This document shows, piece after piece, positions 1-7,880 of a DNA stretch of 9,944 nucleotides (position 1 is its first letter; each line of letters begins with the position of its first letter). Below the pieces are notes generated by a model, which was not told the DNA's origin, did no database searches, and saw only the letters and a list, made by a program, of their open reading frames with translations. The DNA comes from Rhodospirillales bacterium. GTDB taxonomy: Bacteria; Pseudomonadota; Gammaproteobacteria; Steroidobacterales; Rariloculaceae. The stretch is from NCBI GenBank assembly GCA_024640665.1, contig JAHEEO010000105.1:1-9944 (forward strand), in the 5' to 3' direction. Both the position numbers and the translations under genes were made by a program.

Positions 1-24
1 CCTAGCGACGACGGCAGTTCTTGT

Positions 25-807
25 ATGCCGAGGCTGGCGGTCGGCGTTGAGTACGATGGCACTGGGTTTGCTGGATGGCAATCTCAACGCGGTGCTCGCA
101 CGATACAAGCCGCCGTTGAGTCGGCGGTAACGCAAGTCGCAGCTGCGCCGGTGGTCGTGCACGCAGCGGGACGCACTGACACCGGCGTCCATGCCAGCGG
201 TCAAGTGGCGCATTTCGACAGCAGTGCTGCCCGTACGCAACGGCAATGGCTGCTTGGCATCAATTCCCTGTTACCAAACGATGTCGCAATTCGCTGGGTA
301 CGTTCGGTGCCGGCAGAATTCGACGCGCGTCGCACTGCCTTGTGGCGTCGCTACCGGTATCTACTGCATCAAAGCCCCGTTAGGCCGGCGTTGTCACGTA
401 CGCGTGCCTGGTGGCTCGCTGATGCCCTAGATTGCGCAACGATGCGCAGCGCAGCAACTGCGTGGATCGGTGAGCATAATTTCTCTGCGTTTCGGGCGGC
501 AGGTTGTCAGTCACACACGCCTTGGCGTTGCGTGCACAGCATTGAAGTGCATGAATTTGAAGACATTGTTACGATCGAAATCACTGCTAACGCGTTTCTC
601 TATCATATGGTGCGGAATCTGGTGGGCACACTGGTTGAAATCGGCCGGCACCGCCAACCGCCCGAATGGGCCAACGAGCTGCTGCAAGGCCGGGACCGCA
701 AGCTGGCAGCTGCCACCGCGCCTGCGGCGGGGTTGACCCTTGCAGCCATTGGTTATCCGGCTGAGTATGATCTACCAGAGCCACAGGGCGGCTTGATTAT
801 CGTCTGA
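25..807 (+). CDS. truA: tRNA pseudouridine(38-40) synthase TruA
   Basis: This cytoplasmic enzyme isomerises uridine to pseudouridine at positions 38, 39 and 40 of the tRNA anticodon arm. At 260 residues it has the usual family length. The N-terminal block VEYDGTGFAGWQ (residues 8-19) and the active-site block AGRTDTGVHASGQ are typical of TruA; Asp52 in GRTDTGVHA is the expected catalytic aspartate. The C-terminal half carries the family block FLYHMVRNLVGTL. The ATG at 25 places the conserved VEYDG block where relatives have it, but no clear ribosome binding site precedes it and the frame stays open to the left edge, so a slightly earlier start cannot be excluded. It is the first gene of the truA-accD-folC-dedD-cvpA-purF run. 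Identity is very secure; only the start is less certain. Confidence 0.96.
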   Translation: MPRLAVGVEYDGTGFAGWQSQRGARTIQAAVESAVTQVAAAPVVVHAAGRTDTGVHASGQVAHFDSSAARTQRQWLLGINSLLPNDVAIRWVRSVPAEFDARRTALWRRYRYLLHQSPVRPALSRTRAWWLADALDCATMRSAATAWIGEHNFSAFRAAGCQSHTPWRCVHSIEVHEFEDIVTIEITANAFLYHMVRNLVGTLVEIGRHRQPPEWANELLQGRDRKLAAATAPAAGLTLAAIGYPAEYDLPEPQGGLIIV

Positions 808-867
808 CGGGGTCCCCGGCGTTTACAATTCCGTTATGATGCGCTTTCACGAAATTGCAGGTCTTTC
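808..867 (+). other. truA-accD spacer, no gene
   Basis: Sixty bases separate the truA stop from the accD start. They are AT-richer in the middle and contain two -10-like hexamers, TACAAT at 824-829 and TATGAT at 835-840, but neither has a convincing -35 element at the right distance. An AGG about seven bases before the accD ATG is the probable ribosome binding site. No room exists for the dedA (E. coli) or trpFBA (Pseudomonas) genes that lie here in other gammaproteobacteria. Confidence 0.5.
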
Positions 868-1728
868 ATGAGTTGGTTTGACAAACTGATGCCATCGCGC
901 ATCAGCACCGAAAGGCGCAGCCGTTCTGTACCCGAAGGGCTTTGGGTCAAATGCAAAGGCTGTGCGGCTCAGCTTTACCGCACGGAGCTCAAGCGCAATC
1001 AGTTCGTGTGTCCCAAATGTAATTACCACTTGCGGATCAGCGGGCGTGAAAGGCTTGAGTTGTTTTTCGATCCAGGCTCCACTCAAGAAATTGCTGCGAA
1101 CCTCGAATCTAACGATCCGCTCAAATTTAAAGACAGTAAGCGCTATCGGGATCGATTGATCCAGGCCCAGAAAGACACCAAAGAGCGGGATGCCTTGGTG
1201 GTCATGAGCGGCACGGTCTTGAAGTTGCCGCTGGTATCGGCAGCCTTCGACTTTCGTTTTATGGGCGGCTCGATGGGCTCTGTCGTCGGCGAGAAATTCG
1301 TGCGAGGCGTCAACTATGCAATCAAGAATCGCCAGCCGTTCGTTTGTTTTACAGCAAGCGGTGGTGCACGCATGCAAGAGGCCTTGCTGTCATTGCTGCA
1401 AATGAGCAAAACGAGTGCGGCAATCGCAGCGCTTGCTGAATCCGGTTTGCCTTACATCTCAGTAATGACAGATCCGACCATGGGCGGCGTGTCTGCCAGC
1501 CTTGCGATGTTGGGTGATATCAACGTTGCCGAGCCGGGTTCGCTGATCGGCTTCGCCGGTCCGCGCGTCATAGAGCAAACCGTTAAAGAAACGCTGCCGG
1601 AAGGATTTCAGCGAGCTGAGTTTCTACTGGAAAAAGGCGCGCTCGATATGATTGTCGACAGAACGAAATGCCGGGAAGAAATCACCGCCTTGCTGCGCAA
1701 ACTTTTGCGCCAACCTAGTCTGGCTTAG
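868..1728 (+). CDS. accD: Acetyl-CoA carboxylase, carboxyltransferase subunit beta (AccD)
   Basis: AccD is the beta half of the carboxyltransferase that, with AccA, moves the carboxyl group from carboxybiotin to acetyl-CoA to form malonyl-CoA, the committed step of fatty acid synthesis in the cytoplasm. The N-terminus holds a C4 zinc ribbon with Cys29, Cys32, Cys48 and Cys51 (spacing CxxC-x15-CxxC), typical of bacterial AccD. The crotonase-fold domain follows, with MGGSMGSVVGEKF and the strongly conserved ASGGARMQEAL (about residues 164-174), then MTDPTMGGVSAS and the oxyanion-type loop IGFAGPRVIEQT. Length (286 residues) is normal. The ATG is preceded by an AGG-containing ribosome binding site. 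folC starts 20 bases after its stop, as in E. coli, which suggests cotranscription. The call is secure. Confidence 0.98.
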   Translation: MSWFDKLMPSRISTERRSRSVPEGLWVKCKGCAAQLYRTELKRNQFVCPKCNYHLRISGRERLELFFDPGSTQEIAANLESNDPLKFKDSKRYRDRLIQAQKDTKERDALVVMSGTVLKLPLVSAAFDFRFMGGSMGSVVGEKFVRGVNYAIKNRQPFVCFTASGGARMQEALLSLLQMSKTSAAIAALAESGLPYISVMTDPTMGGVSASLAMLGDINVAEPGSLIGFAGPRVIEQTVKETLPEGFQRAEFLLEKGALDMIVDRTKCREEITALLRKLLRQPSLA

Positions 1729-1734
1729 TTGCCT

Positions 1735-1739
1735 GAGGA
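1735..1739 (+). promoter_or_regulatory. Shine-Dalgarno sequence of folC
   Basis: GAGGA lies nine bases before the ATG at 1749 in the accD-folC spacer. It is the strongest ribosome binding site in the left operon and fixes the folC start. Confidence 0.75.
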
Positions 1740-1748
1740 ACACGAAGT

Positions 1749-3053
1749 ATGCATGGCTTGCAGCGTGATTCCACGCTGGACCAATGGTTGCGATGGCTTG
1801 AAACATTGCATCCGAAAAAGATCGATCTCAGTCTTAATCGGATTCGCACGGTACTAGAGGCGCTGGAGTTAGACCGGCCGCCGTATCGTGTCATCACGGT
1901 TGGCGGTACCAACGGCAAAGGTTCTTGCGTTGCCTTTCTGACGAGTATTTACCGGCATGCCGGATACCGGGTTGGCGCGTTTACCTCGCCACATCTCATT
2001 AAATTCAATGAGCGGATTGAGGTGGACGGCATTTATGCTAGCGATCAGCAATTGGTCGATGCGTTTGTGGAGATGGAGCAAGCCCGCGGTAAAGTCACTT
2101 TGTCTTATTTTGAGGCATCTGCCGTTGCTGCCGTCATTCATTTCGCCCGCTGCGAGGTTGATATCGCCGTGCTGGAAGTGGGTATGGGTGGCCGGCTCGA
2201 TGCGGTCAATGCGCTCGATGCAGACGGATCGCTGATTGTGTCGATTGGCCTGGATCATGAAGAGTGGTTGGGTGACGATCTTGAATCTATTGGTTTTGAG
2301 AAGGCCGGCATCATGCGGCCGGGTCGACCCGCAGTGATCGCTGAGACAAAACCGCCGCGTACTTTGCGCAGCGCTGCGCAAGAGTCTGGCGCCGATGCCT
2401 ATTTCGCCGGCGCGGATTATCACTATTCGGTGGATACAGAGCACGTCGTGGTTGTCTGCAGGAGCGGTATAGAAGTGGCGGTGCCGATACCGCGTTTCGG
2501 AGGTCAGGAGCAGCACTCGAATGTCGCCGCTTGCGTGCAGCTGGTTACGGCGCTCGCCGACAAGCTGCCCATCGCTGAAGCTGCATTTATCAGCGGCGTC
2601 GCGGCGACACGACCGCGGGGCAGGATGCAGTCGCAGACCATCGGCGGTGTCGAATGGATTTTCGATGTTGCGCACAATCCCGATGCTGCGCAGCGTTTCG
2701 CGGAACATTTGCGCAGGCATCCTGTGTCGGGCCGGTGTTTCGCGTTATTTGGCGCGATGCGTGACAAAGACCTGGCTGGCGTACTCGGGTATTTCGCCGC
2801 AATCGTCGATGAGTGGTACTTGGTGCCGGTAGAAAGCGAGCGCGGCGCAACAGTTGCTGACATTCAAGCAAATTTGGTGAGCATAGAATCATCGCGCATT
2901 ACGGCGTTCGCAAACGTGCCGGCCGCTTGTGCAGCCGCAAAGGCGAATGCACAAGATGGTGACAGGGTGATTGTCTTTGGTTCGTTCTATACGGTTGGGC
3001 CCGCACTGAGCGCGCTTGCGATATACTTCGACGCGCCTAGTGGCGCAGTCTAA
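1749..3053 (+). CDS. folC: Bifunctional dihydrofolate synthase / folylpolyglutamate synthase (FolC)
   Basis: FolC uses ATP to join glutamate to dihydropteroate and then extends the gamma-glutamyl tail of reduced folates, which keeps them in the cell and improves binding to folate enzymes. It belongs to the Mur ligase superfamily. The ATP-binding P-loop VGGTNGKGS is at residues 51-59, followed by FTSPHLIKFNERI, which forms part of the folate site. The central domain holds EVGMGGRLDAVNA and SIGLDHEEWLG, and the C-terminal domain carries FDVAHNPDAA and FGAMRDKD. The 434-residue length is normal. A strong GAGGA site supports the start. The gene lies between accD and a dedD-like gene exactly as in E. 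coli and pseudomonads, and the next gene begins nine bases after its stop. Confidence 0.97.
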   Translation: MHGLQRDSTLDQWLRWLETLHPKKIDLSLNRIRTVLEALELDRPPYRVITVGGTNGKGSCVAFLTSIYRHAGYRVGAFTSPHLIKFNERIEVDGIYASDQQLVDAFVEMEQARGKVTLSYFEASAVAAVIHFARCEVDIAVLEVGMGGRLDAVNALDADGSLIVSIGLDHEEWLGDDLESIGFEKAGIMRPGRPAVIAETKPPRTLRSAAQESGADAYFAGADYHYSVDTEHVVVVCRSGIEVAVPIPRFGGQEQHSNVAACVQLVTALADKLPIAEAAFISGVAATRPRGRMQSQTIGGVEWIFDVAHNPDAAQRFAEHLRRHPVSGRCFALFGAMRDKDLAGVLGYFAAIVDEWYLVPVESERGATVADIQANLVSIESSRITAFANVPAACAAAKANAQDGDRVIVFGSFYTVGPALSALAIYFDAPSGAV

Positions 3054-3062
3054 GATCGAGAT

Positions 3063-3836
3063 ATGGATCGCAGCTTGCAGGAAAGACTCATCGGCGCAGC
3101 CGTGTTGGTCGCACTCGGGGTTTGGTTAATACCCTGGGTTCTCGACGGCTCGGATTCGGCCGACTCAGCTGACAGCGAACCTGCGCCGCTGCAATTGCCC
3201 GTACCTGAGCGAACTGCCACCACCGGTAATGATTCCCTCCGACGTCAAACGATCGAACTCGGCACGCCGCGAGAAGCTGCTGACCGCAGCGCGGACGATG
3301 CCAGTCCGGATGCATTGAGCAGCGATGCTGTCCCGACACAATCGCGGACAGCGAGCAATTCCGGCCCGGCCGCCCAGTCGGCTCCCGATGGCACTGCTGC
3401 AAAGGATGATCGGGCGGCCGCTGCGGCAGCGCCGCCGAGCCTGACATCAGGCGCGGCCCCGGGCGCCACATCGGGCGCCACAGAGGGCGCTGCCGGAGAG
3501 GGCGAACCGGGGCGAGCAGCGGCTGTTGTCGCAGCGCCTGTGCGCCGGAGTGACCCACCAAGCAGCAGCGTTGCCGTTGAAGCCGACGCGCCACAGACGG
3601 GCTGGATGGTGCAGCTCGGCAGTTTCAGCGATGCCGGCAATGCGGGGCGACAGGCAGATCGAATCAAGACTTTCGGCCATGCGCCTCGCATATTTGAGTT
3701 TTCGGCCGGCGGTCGCACGATGTATCGGGTCCGTCTAGGGCCGGTTCCAACTCGCGAGCGCGCCGAAGCAACCGCATCGTCGCTGTCTGCCCACGGTTTC
3801 GTCGCCCAAGTGGTGGCGCCGGACACAGCGCAGTAG
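3063..3836 (+). CDS. dedD: Membrane-anchored SPOR-domain protein (DedD-like)
   Basis: The product has a short cytoplasmic N-terminus, one hydrophobic segment at about residues 9-27, a long disordered linker rich in Ala, Gly, Pro, Ser and Asp (about 28-175), and a C-terminal SPOR domain from Trp181 to about 255. This matches DedD architecture. SPOR domains bind peptidoglycan stripped of stem peptides at the division site, so a periplasmic role in septal wall growth is inferred. The SPOR fold is recognisable from GWMVQLGSFSDAGNA, then YRVRLGPVPTRERAEA and a final G-F-V-A strand. The linker includes a short Gly-Ala repeat around 3445-3500. Position between folC and cvpA is that of E. coli dedD. 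Linker sequence diverges freely in this family, so the name rests on architecture and synteny. Confidence 0.88.
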   Translation: MDRSLQERLIGAAVLVALGVWLIPWVLDGSDSADSADSEPAPLQLPVPERTATTGNDSLRRQTIELGTPREAADRSADDASPDALSSDAVPTQSRTASNSGPAAQSAPDGTAAKDDRAAAAAAPPSLTSGAAPGATSGATEGAAGEGEPGRAAAVVAAPVRRSDPPSSSVAVEADAPQTGWMVQLGSFSDAGNAGRQADRIKTFGHAPRIFEFSAGGRTMYRVRLGPVPTRERAEATASSLSAHGFVAQVVAPDTAQ

Positions 3837-3839
3837 CCC

Positions 3840-4355
3840 ATGAGCTGGGTTGATCTTCTGATCGTCTTTATCGTGATCGCATCAGCCGCTTTCGGTGCCT
3901 GGCGCGGTTTCGTTAAAGAGGCTATCGCACTTGCGACCTGGTTGGCCGCGATATGGCTGGCTTGGCGGTTTTCGTTTGTCATCGAGCCTTGGCTTGGTGA
4001 CTGGATTAGCGCTCCAGAGCTGAAGATATGGACCGCACGAGTGATGACTTTCGTTGTAGTCATGGTTTTGGGCGGGTTGATCGCATGGTTTGTCCGGGCA
4101 TTGGTTCATTCAACCGGGCTCAGCGGGACCGACCGGCTATTGGGCAGTTTGTTTGGGCTGATCCGCGGTGCGCTCATATTCGGTCTAATCGTTATCGTCG
4201 TGCAGTTTTCGGGTCTGGAACAGGATCCCTGGTGGCAGCAGTCGCATTTACGTACATATGGTGAGCGCATCGCCGACGGTATCCGTTACTATGCGCAACT
4301 CGGCAGCGAGTATTTAGAGCAGCAAGAAGTCGTAGTCACTATCACAAGGTTGTAG
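3840..4355 (+). CDS. cvpA: CvpA family inner-membrane protein
   Basis: CvpA is a small polytopic inner-membrane protein first linked to colicin V production in E. coli; its biochemical role is not settled. The 171-residue product shows about four hydrophobic segments (roughly 5-20, 27-46, 64-84 and 101-121) and the typical N-terminal block of an Asp followed by a hydrophobic stretch and GAWRGFVKEA. The loop GTDRLLGSLFGLIRGAL (about 97-113) is the family signature. The C-terminal tail is polar. It starts three bases after the SPOR gene stop and ends five bases before purF, so it is surely cotranscribed with both, the same order as E. coli dedD-cvpA-purF. The ribosome binding site must lie within the end of the upstream gene and is weak, which may mean translational coupling. 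Confidence 0.93.
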   Translation: MSWVDLLIVFIVIASAAFGAWRGFVKEAIALATWLAAIWLAWRFSFVIEPWLGDWISAPELKIWTARVMTFVVVMVLGGLIAWFVRALVHSTGLSGTDRLLGSLFGLIRGALIFGLIVIVVQFSGLEQDPWWQQSHLRTYGERIADGIRYYAQLGSEYLEQQEVVVTITRL

Positions 4356-4360
4356 CACTC

Positions 4361-5890
4361 ATGTGTGGAATTGTTGGGATCGTTGGGCAGCAGCCCGTTA
4401 ATCAAGCTATTTACGACGCGCTGACAATTTTGCAGCATCGTGGGCAGGATGCCGCAGGCATCATTACCGAGGATTGCGGTCGCTTACATGTGCGCAAGAA
4501 CAACGGGCTCGTACGCGACGTGTTTCAGCGTCACGACATGGTGCGCTTGCAGGGCAATATCGGTTTAGGGCATGTCCGCTATCCAACAGCTGGAAGTGCA
4601 AGTCTTTCCGAGGCACAGCCGTTCTATGTTAATTCGCCGTATGGCGTATGCATGGCGCACAACGGCAACTTGGTCAATGCCGAAGAGCTGAAAAATGACG
4701 TCGTTAAGGAAGATCGCCGCCATCTCAATACCGGCTCCGATACGGAGATCCTGCTCAACGTTTTTGCCCATGAATTGGGCAAGCAATCCAGTAACGGATT
4801 GACGCCCGAACACATTCTAAACGCCGTCGAAGCTGTGCATCGGCGATGTTCCGGTGGCTATGCCGTGGTCGCGCTCATTATCGGGTATGGGCTGGTCGCG
4901 TTTCGCGATCCGCATGGAATTCGCCCGGTCGTCATGGGTGTGCGCCGGACTTTGAACGGTATCGAGCGAATGGTGGCGTCGGAGAGCGTCGCGTTGAAGC
5001 CGCTCGGTTTCGAATTTGACCGCGATATTTCTCCTGGTGAGGCGGTATTTATAGACCGGAAGGGCTCTCTGCACACGCGCGATTTCTCCGGCGCTGTCAG
5101 TTACTCGCCTTGCATATTCGAATTCGTTTATTTTGCTCGGCCCGATTCGATAATCGACAAAATGTCTGTCTATAAAGCACGGCTGCGAATGGGCGAAGAG
5201 TTAGCGGCAAAAATTCTTCGTGAGCGGCCGGAGCACGACATCGATGTGGTCATTCCAATACCCGACACGTCAAGGACAGCCGCCATGCAGGTTGCGCACG
5301 GTCTTGGGGTGAAGTTTCGGGAAGGCTTTATGAAGAACCGCTACATCGGGCGAACTTTCATCATGCCCGAGCAGTCCGAACGCAGGGCTTCCGTGCGGCG
5401 TAAGCTGAATGCAATTGACTTGGAGTTTCGCGGCAAGAACGTTCTACTCGTCGATGACTCGATCGTTCGGGGGACAACTTCGCAACAGATTATCGATATG
5501 GCGCGTGAAGCGGGTGCGCGCAAAGTGTATTTCGCATCAGCAGCACCGCCCGTGCAGTATGCAAACGTCTACGGGATTGATATGCCGGCCGCAAACGAGT
5601 TGGTTGCTGCCGGTCGAACTGTCGAAGAGGTCCGGCAGTTTATCGGCGCAGATTGGTTGATCTATCAGGATCTCGACGCCCTGGTCGATGCCGTCCATCA
5701 TGAAAATGCGGAAATCGAATCTTTCGATACCTCGTGTTTCTCTGGACAATACGTCACAGGCGATGTCGGTACTGAGTATTTGAGCGGTCTAGAAGCGCTA
5801 CGTTCGAACTCAGTCAAGGCTAAGCGTGATGCACAGGTCCGGTCCGAAGAGATGCAGGACAACTCATACTCCGAGTCGAGTGAAATCTGA
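4361..5890 (+). CDS. purF: Amidophosphoribosyltransferase (PurF)
   Basis: PurF catalyses the first committed step of purine synthesis, making 5-phosphoribosylamine from PRPP and glutamine. Cys2 of the N-terminal MCGIVGIVG becomes the Ntn glutaminase nucleophile once the initiator Met is removed; there is no propeptide, as in E. coli. The glutaminase domain shows LGHVRYPTAG, AHNGNLVNA and NTGSDTEILL. The phosphoribosyltransferase domain holds the PRPP loop LLVDDSIVRGTTS with Asp365-Asp366, and IPDTSRTAAMQVAHG and GFMKNRYIGRTFI. There are no cysteines arranged as the 4Fe-4S ligands seen in Bacillus-type enzymes. Length (509) is close to the E. coli enzyme. A weak AAGG lies about 12 bases upstream. 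It is the last gene of the shared-synteny run. Its product pathway needs 10-formyl-THF, which FolD of this window supplies. Confidence 0.98.
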   Translation: MCGIVGIVGQQPVNQAIYDALTILQHRGQDAAGIITEDCGRLHVRKNNGLVRDVFQRHDMVRLQGNIGLGHVRYPTAGSASLSEAQPFYVNSPYGVCMAHNGNLVNAEELKNDVVKEDRRHLNTGSDTEILLNVFAHELGKQSSNGLTPEHILNAVEAVHRRCSGGYAVVALIIGYGLVAFRDPHGIRPVVMGVRRTLNGIERMVASESVALKPLGFEFDRDISPGEAVFIDRKGSLHTRDFSGAVSYSPCIFEFVYFARPDSIIDKMSVYKARLRMGEELAAKILRERPEHDIDVVIPIPDTSRTAAMQVAHGLGVKFREGFMKNRYIGRTFIMPEQSERRASVRRKLNAIDLEFRGKNVLLVDDSIVRGTTSQQIIDMAREAGARKVYFASAAPPVQYANVYGIDMPAANELVAAGRTVEEVRQFIGADWLIYQDLDALVDAVHHENAEIESFDTSCFSGQYVTGDVGTEYLSGLEALRSNSVKAKRDAQVRSEEMQDNSYSESSEI

Positions 5891-5944
5891 GTGGTTCGAT
5901 CGACGATGGCGATTCAAGTAGGTGCAGTTTGGTAACGAATCGTC

Positions 5945-7153
5945 ATGCGTTTCTTGATTATCGACGATGATGAAGAATTTAGGCGCGTCCTAAAGTACTA
6001 CCTCGCCGTCAATTGGTCCGATACGCCGATCGAAGAGATCTCTCCGGCTGATCGGAACATTACGCCTGAGCAAATCGAAGCTGAGCAATACGATACGATT
6101 TTCTTGTCCTATCCGATGCGGGGCGAATTCGGCTTTCAGTGGCTGCGCGAATTGCGTGCTCAAAACATGTGTCCTCCGGTCATTTTGTTTGCGCAAGACA
6201 GTAATGAGTTTCTTGCCGTAGATTCCATAAAGGCAGGCGCGGCCAGCTATTTTCCGAAACAGAAACTTCGCTATAAGCGTTTGATACGGATCATTCGGGC
6301 AGAGCTGGGGGTTGGCGTAACGAGTTCGACAGGTCTGCATTTTATGCAGCAGAGTGCGCTGGGCCGAGGCCAAAATTATCGCTATTTAGAGACGCTGCAT
6401 TCCGGCGAATTCTCGAGCATTTATGTAGCCAAGAACTTACTTGATGATTCGCGCGTTGCGTTCAAGGTGCTGCGCCAGGTGCCGGATGGCGGCAGCGATC
6501 ATTTGTTCGATCGATTTCTGCAGGAATACGAACTCATTGCCTCGATCGATCATCCCAATGTCGTCAAAATCTTCGATCTTGGCGTTGCCGATGATCATGC
6601 TTATATCGCCATGGAATACCTGCCTGCCGGGAATTTGGCCTTACGGCTCAATGAGCCGCTCGAGCCCGCATTGGCAGTAAGATACGCCCAACAAATCGCA
6701 GCCGCGCTCTCGGTTATTCATGGTTTCGGAATTTTGCATCGCGACTTAAAGCCGTCGAATATCATGTTTCGAGACGATGACACTATTGCTCTCATTGACT
6801 TTGGTCTGGCAAAACAAATGGAACTCGAAGCCGCGCTCACGGGAAACGGGCAGATTTTTGGAACGCCTTACTACATGAGCCCGGAACAAGGGCACGGCAA
6901 TGCGCTTGACGTGCGATCCGATATCTACAGCTTGGGATGCTTGTTTTACGAAATGCTGGTTGGAAGGCGACCGTTCGTTGCGAGTTCCGCCATGGGCATC
7001 ATTTACAAACACGCACACTCGGCACGCCCGCAGCTTGACGCCGATCTGCGTTTGTTTTCGAAGCTGTTAGGCAAGATGTATGCGGCTGATCCGCATCAGC
7101 GCTACGCTTCGACCGATCAATTGCTGGACGACCTAACGACGTTGCGAGTCTAG
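5945..7153 (+). CDS. Pseudo-receiver / Hanks-type Ser/Thr protein kinase fusion
   Basis: The first 120 residues have a CheY-like receiver pattern: acidic cluster Asp7-Asp8-Asp9, beta strand YDTIFLSYPM, and Lys105 in SYFPK. The phospho-acceptor position is Ser55, not Asp, and the usual Thr/Ser is Ala83, so this receiver probably cannot be phosphorylated in the normal way. After a linker (about 122-144) comes a PknB-like kinase domain to the C-terminus: ATP-binding lysine in AFK (Lys174), HRDLKPSN with catalytic Asp267, IDFG with metal-binding Asp285, then GTPYYMSPEQ and SDIYSLG. The glycine loop is degenerate (LHSGEFSSIY). No membrane segment or sensor domain is visible, so it is likely cytoplasmic. 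An in-frame stop at 5933 makes the ATG at 5945 the first possible start. It follows purF by 54 bases with no clear promoter. The substrate is unknown. Confidence 0.92.
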   Translation: MRFLIIDDDEEFRRVLKYYLAVNWSDTPIEEISPADRNITPEQIEAEQYDTIFLSYPMRGEFGFQWLRELRAQNMCPPVILFAQDSNEFLAVDSIKAGAASYFPKQKLRYKRLIRIIRAELGVGVTSSTGLHFMQQSALGRGQNYRYLETLHSGEFSSIYVAKNLLDDSRVAFKVLRQVPDGGSDHLFDRFLQEYELIASIDHPNVVKIFDLGVADDHAYIAMEYLPAGNLALRLNEPLEPALAVRYAQQIAAALSVIHGFGILHRDLKPSNIMFRDDDTIALIDFGLAKQMELEAALTGNGQIFGTPYYMSPEQGHGNALDVRSDIYSLGCLFYEMLVGRRPFVASSAMGIIYKHAHSARPQLDADLRLFSKLLGKMYAADPHQRYASTDQLLDDLTTLRV

Positions 7154-7875
7154 TCCTCTAACAATGCGCGGAGTTTAAATCCGTGACGGTCCCACTGCAG
7201 AATTGTGCCTTGTTCGTACCAGTCTCCGAGTACGATTCGAGCCGCCGGCCGACCGTCAAGTTCAAAACGATGCACGCTTGGGCGATGCGTGTGACCATGG
7301 ATAAGGTATTGCACGCCGTGACTGCGCATCGTTTGTTCCACAGTCGCTTGGTTCACATCCATGATGTCGCTGGCTTTCATTGCCGTTTCGGTTTTGCTCT
7401 GGGCGCGAAGGCTTGCCGCGATGTTTCTGCGCTCTTGGAGCGACTTGTTTAGAAACGCTTGTTGCCACGCTGCATCGCGAACTGTCGTGCGCAGTTTCAT
7501 GTAGGCTGTATCGTCAGTACACAATAGGTCGCCGTGCGTCAGCAGCATGGGTTCGCCATAAATATCCACGGTGACGAAGTCGCTTAGAAGCTTGCAGTTG
7601 GACCGCTTGGCAAATTCTTCGCCGAGCAGAAAGTCGCGGTTGCCATGCATTACATAGCAAGGCACTTCGTAAGCACTTAAAGACGCAAGGGCATCCAGGA
7701 CGGGCATCAGGCGAGCGTCATCATCGTCGTCACCCACCCAGGCTTCGAATAGGTCGCCCAGGATAAATAGCCGCTCGGCGTTAATCGCATCGCGTGCGAC
7801 AAACTCAACAAAGCTGTCTATGGCTTCGGGTCGCTCCGCATCGAGGTGGAGATCGGAGATGAACAGTACCGTCAC
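7150..7875 (-). CDS. lpxH: UDP-2,3-diacylglucosamine diphosphatase (LpxH), GTG start
   Basis: LpxH hydrolyses UDP-2,3-diacylglucosamine to lipid X and UMP at the inner face of the inner membrane, a step of lipid A synthesis. It is a manganese calcineurin-like phosphoesterase. With a GTG start at 7875 the protein has 241 residues and all metal ligands fall at the E. coli positions: Asp8 and His10 (SDLHL), Asp41 (GDLFEAW), Asn79 (GNRDF), His114 (THGD), His195 and His197 (HGHTHRP). The frame is open further upstream to an ATG at 8034, but that 53-residue extension is Arg-rich, lies wholly over the end of the cyclophilin gene and is not translated sequence of this family. The GTG lies five bases after the cyclophilin stop, so the two are cotranscribed. 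The 3' end overlaps the kinase gene stop by four bases. Confidence 0.96.
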   Translation of the reverse strand: MTVLFISDLHLDAERPEAIDSFVEFVARDAINAERLFILGDLFEAWVGDDDDDARLMPVLDALASLSAYEVPCYVMHGNRDFLLGEEFAKRSNCKLLSDFVTVDIYGEPMLLTHGDLLCTDDTAYMKLRTTVRDAAWQQAFLNKSLQERRNIAASLRAQSKTETAMKASDIMDVNQATVEQTMRSHGVQYLIHGHTHRPSVHRFELDGRPAARIVLGDWYEQGTILQWDRHGFKLRALLED

Positions 7876-7880
7876 GTAGC

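Noticed and set aside
811..820. GGGGTCCCC as a terminator after truA
   Set aside because: The arms are separated by a single base, so no hairpin of that form can fold, and no T-run follows.
1869..2720. 283-residue minus-strand frame opposite folC
   Set aside because: The plus strand encodes an unmistakable FolC over the same bases; the antisense product has no recognisable domain.
3245..4063. 272-residue minus-strand frame opposite the SPOR and cvpA genes
   Set aside because: It is a GC-rich shadow of low-complexity coding sequence and crosses two well-supported genes on the other strand.
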